A DNA stretch of 64,000 nt, taken from the NCBI RefSeq assembly GCF_030503615.1, contig NZ_CP129963.1:3720001-3784000 (forward strand). Direction: 5' to 3'. The DNA is from Sphingobacterium sp. BN32. Its GTDB lineage: Bacteria; Bacteroidota; Bacteroidia; Sphingobacteriales; Sphingobacteriaceae. The position numbers and the translations under genes are program-made. Positions 26,543 to 37,200 of the stretch are shown in pieces (within the stretch, counting starts at the first letter, position 1; each line of letters begins with the position of its first letter). Below the pieces are notes generated by a model. That model saw only the letters and a program-made list of their open reading frames with translations. It searched no databases and had not been told where the DNA came from.

Positions 26543-28093
26543 CTATTTCTTTTTGAAGATCGCGTTTAGGATTCCCGTTGCTATCTTCCCTAATAACTTG
26601 GAGCCCTCTCGCGCTAATGTTCGGGAAGCTTGGTTTTGTGCTGCTTCTAGTGGGGTTTGCCTTCTGGAGCTAGATGATGACCTAGACTTGCTTGCTTTCT
26701 CCTGCTCTTTGCGGGCCGCCTCCGTTGCCTGCTGCTGTTCGAACTGCGCCATACGCTCGTCTATAATCTCCGCTGCCGTACGACGTTCAACGCGCTCCTG
26801 GTATTTCCCTGCATAATCAGAACCATTAACTAGCTCGCTATACAATTGCGGGCTGCATGGTCCCATTACCGCTCTTGCAGGCACTAGATGGGTCGCTACG
26901 ACTTCCGTAGGGATACCCTTGTCGTTCAATACAGTTACTAATGCTTGACCGGTACCTAAGGAAGTCAACACCTTATCGATTTCATAGAAATCAGATCTTG
27001 GGTAAGTTTTTACCGTTTTGCGAAGGTTCTCTGCATCATTTGGAGTAAAAGCACGTAAAGCGTGTTGAATGCGATTTCCCAGCTGTCCTAATACACTCTC
27101 TGGGATATCCGTCGCTGCTTGGGTACAAAAGAAGACGCCTATGCCTTTTGAGCGTATTAACCGAACAATCTGCTCAATCTGAGTTAAGAATGCCTTAGAG
27201 GCGTCGTTAAACAGCAAATGGGCTTCGTCGAAGAAGAAGACTAATTTGGGTTTATCGAGGTCACCGACTTCCGGCAGATGTTTAAAGAGCTGCGCCAGCA
27301 AACTTAACAGGAAGGTAGAGAACAACAGCGGCTGATCTTGTATATCGGAAATATTCAAGAGTGTAATGACTCCTTTTCCATCAACCTTTCCAAATAGATC
27401 GTTGATGTCGAACTCTTTCTCTCCGAAAATATGTTCCAGACCTTGCTGCTCAATAGCGACAATCTTCCGGAGAATAGTGCTCGCCGATGCTGAGCTGATC
27501 TTTCCGTAATCGGCTTTGATCTCCTCGGCGCCGGGTCCTTCAGAGAGGTAACTCAGCAATTTCTTTAGATCTTGAAAGTCTACAATCGGCAATTGATTGT
27601 CGTCGGCATATTTGAATATAGCACTCAGAACACCCGACTGGGTATCATTCAAGTCGAGGATTCTAGACAAGAGCACTGGGCCAAAGTCTTCAACAGTAAC
27701 ACGCATCGGAGCACCAAGCTTGCCACTTAATGAAAATAATTCAATCGGAAAGCTGGAAGGTTCGAAAGGAATGCCCACGGCATTTCCGCGTTCTATGAGC
27801 GCATCGTTTGTTTTTCCGGGTTCTGCTAACCCCGAGAGGTCGCCTTTAACGTCGAGCATTAAAACTGGAACACCCGCATCGGAAAGCTGCTCTGCCATCA
27901 ATTGTAGTGTTCTGGTTTTACCGGTTCCGGTTGCACCGGCAATTAAACCGTGTCGGTTCATCATCTTTAGCGCCAAATTTACTTTGGCATCTGTAACAAC
28001 CTCTCCTTCTAGGATACCTGATCCTAGTTGTATAAATGGGCCTTTAGGGCTATAAGAAGCGGTAATTTTATCGATAAACGGTTGTGTTATCAT
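26543..28093 (-). CDS. HerA-like ATPase, DUF853 (YjgR) family
   Basis: The 516-residue protein is a RecA-fold ATPase. Walker A is GATGTGKT at residues 53-60; Walker B is LVFFFDEAHLLF near 290; the sensor/arginine-finger region is GIGVFFCTQAATDIPESVLGQLGNRIQHALR. The C-terminal 100 residues form a charged, Ser/Arg/Gln-rich tail. The family resembles the DNA-translocating HerA helicases, but the cellular role of DUF853 proteins is not established. It is cytoplasmic. Confidence 0.88.
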   Translation of the reverse strand: MITQPFIDKITASYSPKGPFIQLGSGILEGEVVTDAKVNLALKMMNRHGLIAGATGTGKTRTLQLMAEQLSDAGVPVLMLDVKGDLSGLAEPGKTNDALIERGNAVGIPFEPSSFPIELFSLSGKLGAPMRVTVEDFGPVLLSRILDLNDTQSGVLSAIFKYADDNQLPIVDFQDLKKLLSYLSEGPGAEEIKADYGKISSASASTILRKIVAIEQQGLEHIFGEKEFDINDLFGKVDGKGVITLLNISDIQDQPLLFSTFLLSLLAQLFKHLPEVGDLDKPKLVFFFDEAHLLFNDASKAFLTQIEQIVRLIRSKGIGVFFCTQAATDIPESVLGQLGNRIQHALRAFTPNDAENLRKTVKTYPRSDFYEIDKVLTSLGTGQALVTVLNDKGIPTEVVATHLVPARAVMGPCSPQLYSELVNGSDYAGKYQERVERRTAAEIIDERMAQFEQQQATEAARKEQEKASKSRSSSSSRRQTPLEAAQNQASRTLAREGSKLLGKIATGILNAIFKKK

Positions 28094-28175
28094 AGATTTT
28101 TATTCAGGTAATGCTCTCAATAAATAAAGATAATATTCTAATTATAAACTTAAGTAGATTTCTATTATTAACAAA

Positions 28176-28209
28176 TTGTTAGCCAATCAGGATTAAATAC
28201 ATAGTTTTG
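28176..28209 (+). promoter_or_regulatory. Promoter of the small-protein/sulP/carbonic anhydrase cluster
   Basis: TTG, 23-bp spacer, TAGTTTTG. A second box TATTTTTG at 28262-28269 lies too close to the ATG at 28278 to leave a leader. Confidence 0.45.
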
Positions 28210-28277
28210 TCATCATTTCACAATTTAATTCCAAAAAAAGTGATTTTTTAAAATTTAATTTTATTTTTGTGAAGTTT

Positions 28278-28640
28278 ATGATTGCAAAGACTCATTTTTT
28301 TTCTAAGACACAACGCGTAATAGCAGCGAAATTATGCTTCTTCATCTTCTTTACGAAGATGCTGATCAGCATGACGCCTATTTTTGTGGACGTGTTAGAC
28401 CGAGGTACTGTTTTGCAAGTCGTGATGCAATTAGAAATTGAGAACACGGCAAAAGGTAACAACAGTAACAATGAAGATTTGCATGAGCACAGTATCAAGA
28501 TTTTCAAACCTGATGCTATAGATTTCCTTAGCTTCAACCCTACGGTAGAAAACACTGGGCGTACGAAACACTATCTTAAAAATGAAAGGACGATCTGTGC
28601 CTTCCATCCACGCGTTCCTACACCGCCTCCTAACGCGTAA
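28278..28640 (+). CDS. Hypothetical small membrane/secreted protein
   Basis: Not recognised. From the ATG at 28278 (a GTG at 28269 is also possible) the protein has 120 residues. It has one hydrophobic segment near residues 18-36 (LCFFIFFTKMLISMTPIFV), then a polar domain and a proline-rich end, HPRVPTPPPNA. It sits 115 bp ahead of the SulP gene on the same strand and behind a promoter, so it may be cotranscribed with the bicarbonate module. The opposite strand also carries an open frame here, but it has no recognisable features. Confidence 0.5.
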   Translation: MIAKTHFFSKTQRVIAAKLCFFIFFTKMLISMTPIFVDVLDRGTVLQVVMQLEIENTAKGNNSNNEDLHEHSIKIFKPDAIDFLSFNPTVENTGRTKHYLKNERTICAFHPRVPTPPPNA

Positions 28641-28754
28641 TTCAACATCCATCTTATTTAAATCGCCTTTCTGATGCTGCTTTGCTAGGTCTTAATGGCT
28701 GTACTGGCGATTGTTACATCGTTAAATGTTGAATTTTAAAAAGTTATTTTTATT

Positions 28755-30344
28755 ATGTTAGGAACACGTTTGTCTGCTTTTCTTAAATTATCGAAGAGAG
28801 ACTTAAAATATGACTTCCCCGCAAGTATTGTAGTATTTTTAGTGGCATTGCCACTCTGTTTAGGAATTGCCATGGCCTCCGGAGCACCTCTTTTTGCGGG
28901 TGTTTTAACAGGAATTATTGGTGGTATTGTTGTCGCATCGATCTCCGGATCGGCACTAAGTGTTAGTGGTCCTGCGGCAGGATTGACGGTTATTGTATTA
29001 GGTGCAATCACGCAATTAGGCGCTTACGAAACATTTTTGCTAGCTGTGATGTTAGCGGGTGTTATACAATTAGTCTTAGGAGTGATTAAAGCAGGTATGA
29101 TCGGAAACTATTTCCCTTCTTCGGTTATCCTAGGGATGCTTGCAGCAATCGGTATTACGATTATCCTGAAGCAGATTCCATTGGCATTTGGTATGACCGA
29201 AACACATGCTTTCGAAGTGGAAGATGGCGGCGGGATAGCTGCTTTCACAAACACCATATTCTCTAGCGTGAACTGGGGAGCAACCATCATCTGTTTATTA
29301 TCGCTAGCCGTATTAATTTTTTGGCCAAATATCAAGAAGCTGAACAAGATTCCTGCGCCGCTAATCGTGGTAATCTTAGGTGTTGGTTTAGGTTTTGTAT
29401 TCCAAGGAACTTCGCTTGCATTGAATCCAGATCACTTTGTGTCTATTCCGGTCGTATCGTCATTTGCTGAATTCAAGGGTTTATTTATCTTCCCTGACTT
29501 TACGCAGATTGTTAATCAAGAAGTGTGGGTAGTAGCATTCACAATCGCAATTATTGCGAGTTTAGAGACGCTATTGAGTATCGAAGCGGTTGACAAGATT
29601 GACCCTTTCAAGCGTAATTCACCAACAAATAGAGAGTTGGTAGCTCAAGGTATTGGAAATATGACGAGTGGTTTATTAGGAGGTTTACCAATGACTTCAG
29701 TTATCGTGAGATCTTCTGCGAATGCCAACTCCGGTGGACGTACGAGACAATCGGCAATTCTTCATGGTCTATGGTTATTGGTTGCTTTGTTAGCCATTCC
29801 ATCGATCATCAACTTGATTCCATTGGCTGGTCTAGCGGCAATTTTATTGCATACAGGTTTTAAATTAGCAAAACCTGCTTTGTTCAAACAGATCTACAAA
29901 AAGGGATTGGATCAATTTATTCCATTCTTCGTCACAGTAGCAGCGGTAGTATTTACCGATTTGTTAACAGGTGTAGGTATTGGTATCGTGGTAGCAACTT
30001 TCTATATTTTGAAGGCGAACATGACGAATGCTTATCAATTCAATATCATCCAGAAGGAAGATACTGACACTGCGGTTCTAACGCTTGCTGAGGAAGTGAC
30101 ATTCTTAAACAAAGCGCCTATACAACAGAAGTTATACAACCTACCAAAGGGTGTTAAGTCGGTGGTCATCGATGGGCAGAAAAGTAAATTTATTGACAAA
30201 GATGTTATTGACGTAATCAAAGATTTCGAACAAAATGCTTTGAGCAAGGGCTTGGAAATCGAGCTAAACGATGTAAATTACAAGAAGAAGTCCTTCAATG
30301 GTAATTTTCGCTTAAAAAAACAAAAACTTCAAAAAGTAGTTTAA
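28755..30344 (+). CDS. SulP family inorganic anion transporter (likely bicarbonate)
   Basis: The 529-residue protein is an SLC26/SulP transporter. It has PASIVVFLVALPLCLGIAMASGAPLFAGVL near the N-terminus, the family GLLGGLPMTSVIVRSSANANSGGRTR signature near residue 310-340, 10-14 membrane helices, and a short C-terminal STAS-like domain (VKSVVIDGQKSKFIDKDV). SulP transporters carry sulfate, bicarbonate or dicarboxylates. A carbonic anhydrase gene 60 bp downstream on the same strand argues for bicarbonate, as in BicA-type systems. Confidence 0.92.
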   Translation: MLGTRLSAFLKLSKRDLKYDFPASIVVFLVALPLCLGIAMASGAPLFAGVLTGIIGGIVVASISGSALSVSGPAAGLTVIVLGAITQLGAYETFLLAVMLAGVIQLVLGVIKAGMIGNYFPSSVILGMLAAIGITIILKQIPLAFGMTETHAFEVEDGGGIAAFTNTIFSSVNWGATIICLLSLAVLIFWPNIKKLNKIPAPLIVVILGVGLGFVFQGTSLALNPDHFVSIPVVSSFAEFKGLFIFPDFTQIVNQEVWVVAFTIAIIASLETLLSIEAVDKIDPFKRNSPTNRELVAQGIGNMTSGLLGGLPMTSVIVRSSANANSGGRTRQSAILHGLWLLVALLAIPSIINLIPLAGLAAILLHTGFKLAKPALFKQIYKKGLDQFIPFFVTVAAVVFTDLLTGVGIGIVVATFYILKANMTNAYQFNIIQKEDTDTAVLTLAEEVTFLNKAPIQQKLYNLPKGVKSVVIDGQKSKFIDKDVIDVIKDFEQNALSKGLEIELNDVNYKKKSFNGNFRLKKQKLQKVV

Positions 30345-30371
30345 TTAATTCAAAGAAATTCTGAAACTTGT

Positions 30372-30391
30372 GCAACCCTTTTTAGGGTTGC
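30372..30391 (+). promoter_or_regulatory. Intercistronic hairpin between sulP and carbonic anhydrase
   Basis: GCAACCC/GGGTTGC stem with a loop of 6 T/A bases, followed by CATAAAAAC. There is no proper T run, so it is more likely a processing or stability element than a terminator. Confidence 0.5.
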
Positions 30392-30403
30392 CATAAAAAC
30401 ATA

Positions 30404-31063
30404 TTGACAAAAAACATGGAAAATAAAGTATTAGAAACTGGTTTCAACAACATTAAAGAAGGTAATAAAGAGTGGGTTGAGTTTGTAAAAAACGACGAAA
30501 CAGGTAGATTTCAGCAATTAGCTAAAGGCCAGAGTCCGGAAGTATTATGGATTGGCTGCGCTGATAGCCGTGTTCCTGCTAACGAATTGACCGGTAAGAA
30601 ACCAGGAGAAGTATTTGTACATCGTAATATTGCCAACATGTGTGTTCACTCGGACATGAGTATGCTTTCTGTACTTGACTATGCGGTGAATGTATTGAAA
30701 GTAAAACATGTTATCGTGGCTGGGCACTATGGCTGCGGTGGCGTCGCGGCTTCTTTAAGTTCTACACAGTATGGTATTATCGACAACTGGTTATGCCATA
30801 TCAAAGACGTTTACCGCCTACATGCTGAAGAAATCGATGCTATTGAAGATAAAGAACAAAAAGCTGATCGTTTGGTCGAGTTAAACGTGAAAGAACAAGT
30901 GTTCAATCTATGCAGTACATCCATTATTCAAAATGCATGGAAAGAGCGTGATGATTTAGCTGTCCATGGGATGGTCATCAATATCGGAACTGGAGAGTTG
31001 ATCGATCAAGGTTGTACTTATACCGGAACTGATAAACTAGGCAATGTGTTTGCTTTCAAATAG
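30404..31063 (+). CDS. can: Beta-class carbonic anhydrase
   Basis: The 219-residue protein catalyses CO2/bicarbonate interconversion. Zinc ligands and the Asp/Arg dyad are visible: Cys52-x-Asp54-x-Arg (GCADSR), His108 and Cys111 (AGHYGCGG). NIANMCVHSDMSMLSVLDYAVNVLKV is typical of the plant/E. coli Can-type group. No signal peptide, so it is cytoplasmic. Coupled to the SulP transporter, it would equilibrate imported bicarbonate for carboxylases or pH balance. Confidence 0.95.
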   Translation: MTKNMENKVLETGFNNIKEGNKEWVEFVKNDETGRFQQLAKGQSPEVLWIGCADSRVPANELTGKKPGEVFVHRNIANMCVHSDMSMLSVLDYAVNVLKVKHVIVAGHYGCGGVAASLSSTQYGIIDNWLCHIKDVYRLHAEEIDAIEDKEQKADRLVELNVKEQVFNLCSTSIIQNAWKERDDLAVHGMVINIGTGELIDQGCTYTGTDKLGNVFAFK

Positions 31064-31085
31064 GCCTAACGCATTAAAATTCAAC

Positions 31086-31119
31086 AATAAAAGCTTGTTC
31101 GTTCGAACAAGCTTTTATT
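31086..31119. terminator. Bidirectional intrinsic terminator
   Basis: Arms AATAAAAGCTTGTTC and GAACAAGCTTTTATT between the convergent carbonic anhydrase and FAD-oxidoreductase-like genes. Confidence 0.9.
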
Positions 31120-31139
31120 GTATATAAATATTTTGTCTG

Positions 31140-32417
31140 CTATTTCTTAAACTGCCCATCAGCATGGATTGCTTTGGCATATGAAGCTGAATAAAGGTCT
31201 GTAACAACGGCGAGTTGCCCTCTCGTAACAAAAGCTTCAGGATCGTAACTGCCTTCAAACTTTCTTTTTGTAGACCATTCTTTTATCAGTTGTTGCTCAA
31301 CCTCATCCCCTTTCAAAGAAACAAACTTGACGAGGCTGATGAGATCTTTCCATTTCATTTCCTCGTTTCGGTAGTTGTCTAAAAACCATAGCTGACTACG
31401 CGAGTAGATATCGTTTAGTACTCCTTTCACATCATCAAACCTTACGGCAGTATCCTTATGGAAATACATAGCACCATCTTTTACTTCTCCAAGGAAAAAT
31501 CCAGTTAAATAGAATTTCTGAATGGATCCATAATGTGGATCATCAATCGCAACATCTACATAAGGATTCAATCTGGCATTAAAAGTCAGTAATTCTGACT
31601 GCACTTTCCTTACATCCAATTTATCAACGCTGGTATCAAAAAAAGCGCAATAGCCTGCAATTGCCGCTAGCCCCTGCCCTAAGGCAATGCTCATCGGAAT
31701 ATCATTAGGTGAGTCAGTTAAGTCCTTTCCTGGACCAATGCTAAACATATTCTCATATTGCGCATTTAAAAGCTGTTGTAAGGTCGCTACATATACCGCT
31801 CCAGCGCGCTCTTCTACTGCCATGGTCGTACGACTCAAAGGCAATGTTAATTGCGATAGGGGTAAAAATTGGCTTTCTCTCGCCGACAAACTATCTGGTA
31901 TTCCCAGGTTTCGATAAAGTTTGCCATCTCTGGTTGCATCAATCACTACAGGTACGTTAAAGCGATCTTTGTTAGACAAAATCAGTTGCCAGTTTCTTCT
32001 GCCGCGCTCACACTTACTGATTTCTTGCCCTACAATGATCGTCACCCCCTGCATCTTCGCCTTAAAACGCTCAATACTGTTTGACGCTAGCCTTGGGCTA
32101 AAATCAGTCTTCACGGTATTCGCTAGCACCTGGTCTTTGGTTTTGCTCATTGCCATATCCATCAGCAATTCCATCCAAATCCCTCCATTCAGATGATACT
32201 TCTGATCAATAACAACTTTCTCACCGGAATTGCTCGCTAAAAAGTCTAAATTATCGATTACTAAAATCGTCTCGACATTAGACTTGCCGGCTTGAACAGC
32301 AGCAGCCCAGCCCACAAAACCATCAGCATAAATAAGCATCTTCGGCTTCGCCTTTTTTTGCGCGAAAGTCAGCAGCGGAAGTACCAAGAAAATCAGCAGT
32401 AAAAATCTAAATCTCAT
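31140..32417 (-). CDS. Secreted FAD-dependent-oxidoreductase-like protein with degenerate nucleotide motif
   Basis: The 425-residue protein has a signal peptide (FLLLIFLVLPLLTFAQ) and the overall plan of the FAD_oxidored (PF12831) family: ETILVIDNLDFLASNSG, WMELLMDMAMSK, VPVVIDATRDGKLYRNLGIPDS and IALGQGLAAIAGYCAFFDTS. The dinucleotide motif expected at residues 27-45 reads YADGFVGWAAAVQAG, without the GxGxxG glycines. It may therefore bind FAD poorly or have lost catalysis. Function unknown. Confidence 0.7.
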   Translation of the reverse strand: MRFRFLLLIFLVLPLLTFAQKKAKPKMLIYADGFVGWAAAVQAGKSNVETILVIDNLDFLASNSGEKVVIDQKYHLNGGIWMELLMDMAMSKTKDQVLANTVKTDFSPRLASNSIERFKAKMQGVTIIVGQEISKCERGRRNWQLILSNKDRFNVPVVIDATRDGKLYRNLGIPDSLSARESQFLPLSQLTLPLSRTTMAVEERAGAVYVATLQQLLNAQYENMFSIGPGKDLTDSPNDIPMSIALGQGLAAIAGYCAFFDTSVDKLDVRKVQSELLTFNARLNPYVDVAIDDPHYGSIQKFYLTGFFLGEVKDGAMYFHKDTAVRFDDVKGVLNDIYSRSQLWFLDNYRNEEMKWKDLISLVKFVSLKGDEVEQQLIKEWSTKRKFEGSYDPEAFVTRGQLAVVTDLYSASYAKAIHADGQFKK

Positions 32418-32498
32418 ATTGATTATTTAATATCCCGAAAATAAGTAAAAAGCAGTAAGTATTCGGTACCATCTCATCCATTATATCGATGAAATACC

Positions 32499-32506
32499 TA
32501 ACTTTG
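32499..32506 (+). promoter_or_regulatory. -7 box of glnS
   Basis: TAACTTTG ending 4 bases before the ATG, predicting an almost leaderless transcript. No good -33 element was found. Confidence 0.45.
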
Positions 32507-32510
32507 CTAC

Positions 32511-34181
32511 ATGGTAGAAGAAGAAAAATCATTGAATTTTATTGAAGAGATTATCGAAGAGGATCTTCGAAATGGGAAGAATGATGGGCGTGTGTTAACC
32601 CGCTTCCCTCCCGAGCCTAACGGCTATCTTCATATCGGACATGCAAAATCCATCTGTTTAAACTTCGCATTAGCACAGAAGTATAACGGAAAAACAAACT
32701 TACGTTTTGATGATACCAACCCGGTAACGGAAGATGTGGAGTATGTGGATAGTATCAAGCGCGATATTCAATGGTTGGGATTCCAGTGGGCTGAAGAGCT
32801 GTACACTTCCGACTATTTCGATACTTTATATTCCTATGCTGTAGACTTAATCAAAAAGGGTCTCGCTTATGTAGATGATAGTACTGCTGAAGAAATCGCA
32901 GCAGCAAAAGGTACGCCTACAGAGCCTGGAACTCCTACACCTGCACGCAGCCGTAGCATCGAAGAAAACCTTCAGCTATTTGAAGAAATGCGCGATGGCA
33001 AATATAAAGATGGTGAAAAAGTATTACGTGCGAAAATAGATCTTGCAAGCCCTAACATGCATATGCGCGATCCTATTATCTACCGCATCAAGCATGCTCA
33101 TCACCACCGTACAGGAGATAAATGGTGTATCTATCCGATGTATGATTTTGCACATGGACAATCCGACTCCATCGAAAAAATCACGCATTCTGTTTGTACT
33201 CTAGAATTTATCCCACATCGCCCATTATACGATTGGTTGATCGATAAATTAGAGATCTTCCCTTCAAAACAATACGAATTTGCTCGCCTTAATTTAAACT
33301 ATACGGTAATGAGCAAGCGTAAGTTGCTGCAATTAGTAAATGAGAAATTCGTTGAGGGTTGGGACGATCCACGTATGCCTACGATCTCGGGACTTCGCAG
33401 ACGCGGCTATACACCGGCAAGTATTCGTAATTTCTGCGAACGCATCGGTATACAAAAGCGTGAAAACATGATTGATGTCAGTCTGTTGGAGTTCTGTATC
33501 CGCGAAGATTTAAATAAAACAGCATGGCGCCGAATGGCAGTTCTTGATCCAATTAAGTTGATCATTACGAACTATCCTGAAGGCCAAGTTGAGGAACTAC
33601 ACGGTGAAAACAACCCTGAAGTAGAGGGTGGCGAAGGGTCACGTACTATTCCATTCTCAAAAGAGCTTTGGATCGAACGTGAAGACTTTATGGAAGATGC
33701 ACCTAAGAAGTTCTTCCGATTAGGCCCGGGTCTTTCGGTACGCTTGAAACATGGCTATATCGTTACTTGCACAGACTTCAAGAAGGATGAGCAAGGCAAT
33801 GTTACAGAAGTTTATTGTGAATATGCGCCCAACTCCAAATCAGGAGAAGATACTTCCGGCATGAAAGTAAAAGGAACAATCCACTGGGTGTCGGTTCAAC
33901 ATGCTAAAGAAGCGGAAGTGAGACTTTACGACCGTTTATTCCATGATGAAAATCCGGCTGCCGCTGAAGATTTCAAATCTTCAATTAACAAGGATAGTTT
34001 GCAGATCATCGAGAAAGCTTATATCGAACCAGACTTGGCAAACGCTGAGGTTGGAAAGGGCTACCAATTTATCCGCCTAGGATACTTTACCCCAGACAAT
34101 AAACTTTCAACGGCTGAAAAACCAGTGTTCAACCGCACGGTGACATTGAAAGACTCTTGGGCTAAGGAAGCAAAAAAGTAA
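32511..34181 (+). CDS. glnS: Glutamine--tRNA ligase
   Basis: The 556-residue protein is full length for a class I GlnRS, which charges tRNA-Gln with glutamine. It has the [15 protein letters not shown] motif (HIGH) near residue 38, RFDDTNP, the MSK loop ([13 protein letters not shown]) near 265-275, and the C-terminal anticodon-binding beta-barrels. Its presence means this organism charges glutamine directly rather than relying only on the GatCAB route. The gene is single, ended by its own terminator. Confidence 0.97.
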   Translation: MVEEEKSLNFIEEIIEEDLRNGKNDGRVLTRFPPEPNGYLHIGHAKSICLNFALAQKYNGKTNLRFDDTNPVTEDVEYVDSIKRDIQWLGFQWAEELYTSDYFDTLYSYAVDLIKKGLAYVDDSTAEEIAAAKGTPTEPGTPTPARSRSIEENLQLFEEMRDGKYKDGEKVLRAKIDLASPNMHMRDPIIYRIKHAHHHRTGDKWCIYPMYDFAHGQSDSIEKITHSVCTLEFIPHRPLYDWLIDKLEIFPSKQYEFARLNLNYTVMSKRKLLQLVNEKFVEGWDDPRMPTISGLRRRGYTPASIRNFCERIGIQKRENMIDVSLLEFCIREDLNKTAWRRMAVLDPIKLIITNYPEGQVEELHGENNPEVEGGEGSRTIPFSKELWIEREDFMEDAPKKFFRLGPGLSVRLKHGYIVTCTDFKKDEQGNVTEVYCEYAPNSKSGEDTSGMKVKGTIHWVSVQHAKEAEVRLYDRLFHDENPAAAEDFKSSINKDSLQIIEKAYIEPDLANAEVGKGYQFIRLGYFTPDNKLSTAEKPVFNRTVTLKDSWAKEAKK

Positions 34182-34200
34182 TTTCAGAAAATTATATAGA

Positions 34201-34230
34201 ACAAAAGAGGAGCAAATGCTCCTCTTTTGT
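34201..34230 (+). terminator. Bidirectional intrinsic terminator after glnS
   Basis: ACAAAAGAGGAGCA/TGCTCCTCTTTTGT perfect arms with a 2-base core. Confidence 0.9.
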
Positions 34231-34264
34231 TTTATTTAAACTCAACTTATTATTAATAACCCAC

Positions 34265-37200
34265 TTAACTCCCCTGCAGCCAAGCCTGCTCATACTTACT
34301 CCAAACCCGATTCCCTTCAGCTATCAATCCCTCATCACCGATCTGTTTCAAGATAGCCTGATACCTTTCCAACGCCCCTAAGCCAAGCTGAATACTATAC
34401 AGATCATAGCCCTCAGAAGTTTCCATTATCCCCTTCTGATAATTCAACTTCTCGTCGATCGCTTTGATATTCTTTGCGGCCAGTTCTTTAGCTTTATCAA
34501 GCTCCTTCACCTTCACTAAGGTATCAGCAACTATGGCATTCAGATAGCTCTGACGCATGCTCTTCGGTTCCTTAGGCTGATGCGCATAAGCGACCAAGGC
34601 TAGCTTCTTCGCTTCCGCAAGCTTACTCTTCTGCACTAAACTCTCCAATCCTTGCGCATATAGATTCGGCTGCACATAAGAATCATAGATGAAATTAGAA
34701 TCCGTATCAAAATAGTCAAGGGTCTTAATATCCGACCACTTGAACTTCTCTACCGCATTCGTATAGATTGCCTCTGTATTGATCAAAGTAGCATCATCCG
34801 CTTGTTGACCGACTTCTACCGGCATCAAACGATACACTAAACCTTCCGACGCCAGGTACTTATCCATGCCCATGAAAATATCACTAGGAGCCTGCTTTAC
34901 AAAGTAAATTGGTCGCTCCCAATTGTTATTTTCCAACAAGCCCATCAGGCTCAGCTCAGCTCGCGACACATAATTCTGATTATAATCCCACTGCATATAC
35001 TCCGGAATCGCATTTTCCCATTCCTGCGGAACTACCTTATTCTTCAAAACTTGCGCTCTATCAATCTTCAATTGCAACTTCTTGGTCGGCATCACATTCA
35101 CATACTCCCCAGACTGCAATTGCATCATATTCTGTTGGTTATCCGACAGCATAATATCCAATACGGTCTTCACATCGGTATAACCCTCTACCCCCATATC
35201 ATAAACCTGAATACCATCCCGTTGCCCACGCTTTACCTTATCATAGGCAAACCCCAATGGCAGAGCTTTCGACTGGTTGATATCCGTTAAAGCCTGCTCC
35301 ACATACCAATCAGACTGCAGATATCCATAATTCAACACGCGCACATCCGGTCTAACACCTTCTACCTCTTGTAAATACCACAGCGGGAAAGTATCGTTAT
35401 CCGCATAAGTGAATAGGATGGCATTTGGTGCACAAGAATTTAACATGTTCATGGCGAAATCCCTGGTCATCATTCGCTCCGAGCGGTTATGATCATTCCA
35501 ATTTTCCTTCAACAGCAATGTCGGTACAGCCAATAAACAGATGGCCGAACTGGCCAAGGCTAAGGTTTTCGCCGGAACCTTCACCAGGCTCTTCAACAAG
35601 TCTACAACAGCAATGACCCCTAACCCAATCCATATCGCAAACACGTAGAATGAACCCGCATAAGCATAATCTCGTTCTCTAGGCTGATTAGGCGTCTGAT
35701 TCAAATAAATCACGATCGCTAAACCCGTGAAAAAGAACAGCAGTCCCAAAATAGCAGTATCCTTCTTGCTCTTCTTCAACTGCCATAATATTCCAAGAAA
35801 ACCAAGCAATAAAGGCAAGAAGAAATAAGTATTCCTACTCGGATCCTTTAACATGCTATCCGACAGATGCGACTGACCCGGCAGGCGTAGATTATCAAGA
35901 AATGTAATTCCCGACAACCAATTGCCCGCATAAACCTGCCCCTGACTAGGGACATCGTTCTGACGGCCAACAAAGTTCCACAGAAAATAACGAGCATACA
36001 TATGGTTCAACTGATAATTGAAGAAGAACTTCAAATTATCACCCATAGTAGGCGATTGCCCTTCAGGAATATTTAAATACTGACGATAAAATGCAGCATG
36101 CTTATCGCTATATATCCTTGGAAACAACATCTCCTTGTCATACACATAGCGGTTATTGCTGCTAATCTTGGTATAGCGATCAGCATCCTTTCGATAGGTC
36201 GAACCCGTAGTCATATCGATAGGACGAGCATCGAAACTCTGCCCTTTAAATAAAGGCTCCGATTGATATTGCTCTCGACTTAGATAACTCAATAAATTAA
36301 ATGCATTATCCGGATCATAATTATTCAACGATATATTGGTTTGTGCGCGGATCAGCAACAAACTATACGACCCGAATCCTAAAAAGATAAAGCTCAAACT
36401 CAACAGCGCCAAATGCATAATCGGCTTTGCCTTACGACTCGCATAATAAAGCCCGAAGACAATCCCTCCGACTAATAGCGCGATGAAAAACGCCACACCC
36501 GATCCAATCGGAAGCCCCAGACTATTAACAAAGAAAAGATCGAAATTAGCAGCAAAGCGAACGCTATACTGAATAACACCCCATAGCACAAATGCTAAGG
36601 CCAATACGCCCCAACCTAAGGATTTAGCAATCCCCTTCCACTCGACCTTACTCGTCTTGCGGAAGTAAATCATCAAAGCGATGACTGGGATAGTCAGCAG
36701 ATTCAACAAATGCACGCCGATGGAAAGCCCCATCACATAGGCAATGGCCAATAACCACTTATTGCTATCCGCTTCGTCGGCTCTCGCATCCCATTTCAAC
36801 GCCAACCAAAACACAACGGCGGTACATAGCGACGACATTGAATACACCTCCGACTCCACTGCCGAGTACCAAAAAGAATCTGTAAAACTATAAGCTAATG
36901 ATCCGACAATCGCGGCACCCAAAACTTGATATAACTTTGCCGAAGTCCATTCCCCATCTTGCAAAACCAGCTTCTTCGCAATCGCGCTGATTGTCCAAAA
37001 TAAAAAAACAATGGTCAACCCACTGAAAATTGCCGAACCAATGTTCATCCAATAAGCCACTTTACTGACATCCCCCATTGCAAAATTCGAAAACACATTC
37101 TGTATCATCAGAAACAATGGTGCTCCAGGTTGATGAACAACCTCTAATTTATGCGCCGAAGCAATAAATTCGCCCGTATCCCACCAGCTGCTGGATTTTT

